From CAIKBL01 sp964555355 (lineage in GTDB: Bacteria > Pseudomonadota > Gammaproteobacteria > Ga0077536): a stretch of 64,000 nt of DNA. Position 1 is the first letter of the stretch; every line of letters begins with the position of its first letter. The notes beneath the pieces were generated by a model that did no database searches, was not told where the DNA came from, and saw nothing but the letters and a program-made list of their open reading frames with translations. The position numbers and the translations under genes are program-made. Positions 61,236 through 64,000 of this stretch are shown here, in pieces. The DNA lies in contig CAZKRY010000008.1 in NCBI GenBank assembly GCA_964555355.1, positions 124,001 through 188,000 on the forward strand, in the 5' to 3' direction.

Positions 61236-62963
61236 TCACCGCCTTACCACCGGCAACACCACATGCGACGGCCGCGCGGCATCGTGCCAAACACGATTGG
61301 TGGCCACCATGAAATCCTGCGCGGATTCCTCCGCGATCACGCCGCCGGTATTAGTGTTGCGATCGAACCGCGGGAAATTGCTGCTTGAGATCTCCAACCG
61401 GATGTGATGTCCCGCACGAAATAGATTGGCGGTCGCAATCAAATCGATATGCAACTCGACCACCTGCCCGGGTGCCAGAAATTTGGGCGCGCTGAGCGAT
61501 TCACGGTAACGGGCGCGCAGGATCCCGTCGGTCAAGATGATCGCGCGACCGTCCGGATGGACGTCGACGAGCTTGCCGGTAAAGTCGGTATCGAGGGCAG
61601 AAGAACTTGCGTATAACACGAGCGACACGGGGCCGGTCACTTCCAGATCAAACGGCAAGGGTTCGCTCGTGTAGCAAAGCACGTCTGCGCGGGCCTCGAT
61701 CTCGCGCTGATCGCGCGGGCCGGCGTTAGCCGCGATAAAAAGCCCAGGCAAGAACGACGCGCCGCCGCAGGTCGGCACCGGATCGCGAGGATCGTAAAGG
61801 TAGGTATCCGGGGCTTCGGCAGCAGGTTTCGCGAGCGATAACGCACCATCCCCACCCGCGGTATTGGCGCGCCCAGCGCTGTGCAAATACCAACGCTGAT
61901 AATCCGTATCCGGCAAAGGCCAATCCGCTTCGTCGCGCCACAGGTTGCGCCCCATGATGAAAAGCTTGACCGGCGCTTGTTGCGGGACGCCGTTAGCGAA
62001 TCCTTTGAGCCAATGATCGAACCACCGGATCTGCATGCCGGTGACATCGGCCACGGCGTCGTGCGCACCCAACCCAAAACTTTGCTCGGGGTAGAAACCG
62101 CCGTTATACCCATGCACCCACGGGCCGATGACGAGGTGTTGTCGCGCGCGTCCTTTGAGCGCGGTGTAATTTGCCAGCGTGCCGCCTAGAAATAAGTCGT
62201 ACCAGCCGCCGAAATTAAGGGCTGGAATGTTCAACGTGGAATGATGCTCGCACGGCGCGGCGGCCCGCCAATAATCGTCGTAGCTTGGATGTTTCAGCCA
62301 ATCCAAATAGTACGGCGTAAGTTCGCGCAAGTTCGGCACGTCTGTCAGCGGTAGATGTTGGTACTGCGCGGGCACTTCGTCGGCCGCAGTGATTGCCGCT
62401 TGGATATCCGCAGGACTTGCCACGCCGCGCATCACGCGCCGCACGGCTTCGCCGACGCCAAACGTCGCGGTCGCCCACTGCAGCATGAAGCCCAATTGAA
62501 AGGCACCACCTTGATACGTCCAGCGATCGTAGTACTGATCGGTAGTGATGAAGGGCGCGATCGTGCGTAACGCGGGCGGACGTTCGGTGGCGGCCAACCA
62601 CTGCGTCGCGCCGTAGTACGAAGCACCCATCATACCGACGGCGCCGTTGCACCACGGTTGAGCGGCGACCCATGCGATCGTATCCGCGCCATCACGCGCT
62701 TCTTGGAAATAGGGATCGAACACGCCTTCGGAGGCGTAAGTCCCACGGCAGTCCTGCACGACGACGCAGTACCCCGCGGCAGCGACTCGATAGATATCAC
62801 CCGACAAGGTCAGCAGCACCTGGTTTTCTTTGTTGTACGGCAATCGCATCACCACCGCCGGCAACGGTCCGTCGGTAGCTGGGCGGTACAGATCGGTGGC
62901 GAGGCGAATGCCGTCGCGCATTGCGACCAGGAGGCTTTTATCGATTGTCAGACTGTGTGTCAT
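61236..62963 (-). CDS. CocE/NonD family hydrolase (X-Pro dipeptidyl-peptidase-like)
   Basis: A 575-residue alpha/beta hydrolase. Nucleophile elbow GMMGASYYGATQW (GxSYxG) with Ser at about residue 116, preceded by DCRGTYASEGVFDPY. C-terminal jelly-roll domain (beta strands from about 400), with FRAGHHIRLEISSSNFPRFDRN. Family includes cocaine esterase and glutaryl-7-ACA acylase; substrate unknown. No signal peptide. Confidence 0.93.
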   Translation of the reverse strand: MTHSLTIDKSLLVAMRDGIRLATDLYRPATDGPLPAVVMRLPYNKENQVLLTLSGDIYRVAAAGYCVVVQDCRGTYASEGVFDPYFQEARDGADTIAWVAAQPWCNGAVGMMGASYYGATQWLAATERPPALRTIAPFITTDQYYDRWTYQGGAFQLGFMLQWATATFGVGEAVRRVMRGVASPADIQAAITAADEVPAQYQHLPLTDVPNLRELTPYYLDWLKHPSYDDYWRAAAPCEHHSTLNIPALNFGGWYDLFLGGTLANYTALKGRARQHLVIGPWVHGYNGGFYPEQSFGLGAHDAVADVTGMQIRWFDHWLKGFANGVPQQAPVKLFIMGRNLWRDEADWPLPDTDYQRWYLHSAGRANTAGGDGALSLAKPAAEAPDTYLYDPRDPVPTCGGASFLPGLFIAANAGPRDQREIEARADVLCYTSEPLPFDLEVTGPVSLVLYASSSALDTDFTGKLVDVHPDGRAIILTDGILRARYRESLSAPKFLAPGQVVELHIDLIATANLFRAGHHIRLEISSSNFPRFDRNTNTGGVIAEESAQDFMVATNRVWHDAARPSHVVLPVVRR

Positions 62964-63202
62964 AGCAGTTTATCGGCGATACAGGGAACCTCATTGTCTC
63001 GCCTAATCCCTCTATGCGCGAGTGGCTACGAAATCTCCCGCTTGCCGATGTGTCGCACGCTCTCTAAGCTGAGGCCTCCATGGTGACTGGATTAACCAAC
63101 GAGCGAACATCGACAATTGCTCCTTATCGCTGAAAAAATAGGGGGCATTGGCACCCCAGCACTAACGGGTGGTCCCTCGGTAGGGAAGGCAGCGCGCGTA
63201 TC

Positions 63203-63514
63203 ATGATTAATTCGAATCTGAAACTGCCGATTGACGATATTGCCGCGTTTTGTCGACGGCGCAAGGTCAAACGCTTGTCACTTTTCGGCTCGGTCACACG
63301 CGATGATTTTCGCGCCGACAGTGACATCGATGTGCTGGTTGAGTTCAATCCCGACTCGAGGGCGAGTTTGTTCGACCTTGTCGATATGCGAACCGAGCTT
63401 TCGAAAATGTTTGACGATAGACCGGTAGATATCGCGACCGAGAGCATTTTGCGCAATCCGTTTCGACGCCGCACGATCATGCGAGATCTGGAGACGATAT
63501 ATGATCGCGGATGA
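63203..63514 (+). CDS. mntA: MntA-type nucleotidyltransferase antitoxin
   Basis: A 103-residue minimal nucleotidyltransferase. The motif GS-x10-DxD is complete (GSVTRDDFRADSDID), with a further conserved acid. In characterised MntA/HepT pairs the enzyme AMPylates a Tyr of the toxin to neutralise it. The next gene overlaps by 14 bases. No strong ribosome site before the ATG. Confidence 0.93.
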   Translation: MINSNLKLPIDDIAAFCRRRKVKRLSLFGSVTRDDFRADSDIDVLVEFNPDSRASLFDLVDMRTELSKMFDDRPVDIATESILRNPFRRRTIMRDLETIYDRG

Positions 63515-63854
63515 AGATGACCTCGCCTACCTGTGGGACATGAGGCAGGCGGCGCGCGATGCCGTGTCCATTCTCGCGGAGAAAAGTAAAGCCGAATGGG
63601 TCGCCGATAAGGTTACTCGACTGGCGGTAGAACGAACCGTTGAGATTGTGGGCGAAGCGGCTCGGCATGTGTCGGAGCGCACGCGTTTGGAACATTCCGA
63701 AATTCCTTGGCGCCAAATCATCGGCCTTCGGCATATTTTGGCGCACGAGTATGGTCAAATCGACTATGACAGACTGTTCAATACCGTGAGTCATGATATC
63801 CCGGCGCTCCTAGCGAACCTTAACGCGTTACTTCCGCCCGGTGGTGAGAGCTAG
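63501..63854 (+). CDS. hepT: HepT-like HEPN ribonuclease toxin
   Basis: A 117-residue HEPN (DUF86) protein. The RX4HXY motif is present (RHILAHEY), giving the RNase Arg and His and the Tyr that MntA modifies. Fits HepT in length. Overlaps mntA by 14 bases and is thus translated with it. Acts as a tRNA/mRNA-cutting toxin in known systems; may serve phage defence. Confidence 0.92.
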   Translation: MIADEDDLAYLWDMRQAARDAVSILAEKSKAEWVADKVTRLAVERTVEIVGEAARHVSERTRLEHSEIPWRQIIGLRHILAHEYGQIDYDRLFNTVSHDIPALLANLNALLPPGGES

Positions 63855-64000
63855 TTCCGAGCAAAATCAGAAACTAGAAAACCCAGCAAACGTATTGGAC
63901 GGATCATTTCTTAAACTATGAACGGCTTTCTTTTGCTGGACGATAGGAAAGTGTTAAGTCGACCGTATCGTAAAAGCTTGGTTGGGCTGCCCTACTTTGT
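63855..64000. other. Window tail, no assigned gene
   Basis: A short AT-richer end. A plus-strand open frame starts at ATG 63918 (MNGFLLLDDRKVLS...) and runs off the window; there is no recognisable similarity, so it is left uncalled. Confidence 0.3.

Noticed and set aside
63868..63953. Minus-strand open frame reading HFPIVQQ...GFSSF
   Set aside because: Bounded by a stop codon at both ends with only 28 codons and no start; no family recognised.
63981..63987. GTTGGGC resembling an integron attC R' core near a toxin-antitoxin pair
   Set aside because: No matching RYYYAAC partner or folded attC structure upstream; 7-base match is expected by chance.

Overview
The window (about 60% GC, 64 kb, no rRNA or tRNA seen) looks like the chromosome of an uncultivated, metabolically versatile Gammaproteobacterium. 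Support for this is indirect: VPLPA-type C-terminal surface-sorting signals, DUF1302/DUF1329 and DUF1800/DUF1501 pairs, HAE3 and Cus-type RND pumps, two soluble P450s, and three luciferase-like monooxygenases. The closest taxon cannot be named from sequence reading alone.

Layout. 1-3.3 kb (minus strand): a probable operon with CaiB-type CoA transferase, phytanoyl-CoA dioxygenase-like protein, P-loop NTPase and an epoxide-hydrolase-like alpha/beta hydrolase cut by the window edge, divergent from a P450 (3.4-4.7 kb). 4.7-9.1 kb (minus): DUF1302, DUF1329, a His/Met-rich lipoprotein and a secreted helical protein. 9.3-10.8 kb: LLM oxidoreductase and limonene-epoxide-hydrolase fold protein. 10.8-16.2 kb (minus): surface cluster with two VPLPA-CTERM proteins flanking DUF1800 and DUF1501 proteins. 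16.4-26.1 kb: citryl-CoA lyase-like, SDR, LLM, SsuABC-type ABC importer, sulfotransferase, P450 and SCP2-type thiolase.

26.3-33.0 kb is the centrepiece: a complete copper membrane monooxygenase operon (pmoC-pmoA-pmoB) followed without long gaps by a lipoprotein hydrolase, a PmoD/AmoD-like copper protein, CopC, and an unusual CopD-cytochrome c-thioredoxin-like fusion. All copper ligands of PmoB and PmoC can be read in the sequence. The surroundings (P450s, CoA enzymes, epoxide hydrolases) suggest a short-chain hydrocarbon or alkene monooxygenase rather than a classic methanotroph. A PQQ alcohol dehydrogenase at 47.7-49.4 kb carries the extra Asp of lanthanide-dependent enzymes and could oxidise the alcohol product. 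A CusCBA-type Cu(I) efflux system at 50.6-56.8 kb would handle the copper.

33-40.9 kb: HDOD protein, dual GGDEF-EAL protein, MetE-like methyltransferase, PBP7-type endopeptidase, glutathionyl-hydroquinone reductase and a Kir-type channel with an aberrant selectivity filter. 41.1-42.3 kb (minus): a redoxin gene interrupted by one in-frame TGA exactly at the redox-active Cys position, followed by a SECIS-like hairpin, so a strong selenoprotein candidate. 42.4-46.8 kb: M20 peptidase, acyl-CoA-dehydrogenase-fold protein, MDR dehydrogenase and PEP-mutase/isocitrate-lyase-like enzyme. 56.8-63 kb: ABM monooxygenase, amidase, HAE3 RND transporter and CocE/NonD hydrolase. The window ends with a MntA/HepT toxin-antitoxin pair.

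Intergenic gaps carry two families of short palindromic repeats, one built on GTAGGTTGGGGTGAGC and one on CCCTCTCCCGC. No CRISPR array, IS element, or classical HTH transcription regulator was recognised.
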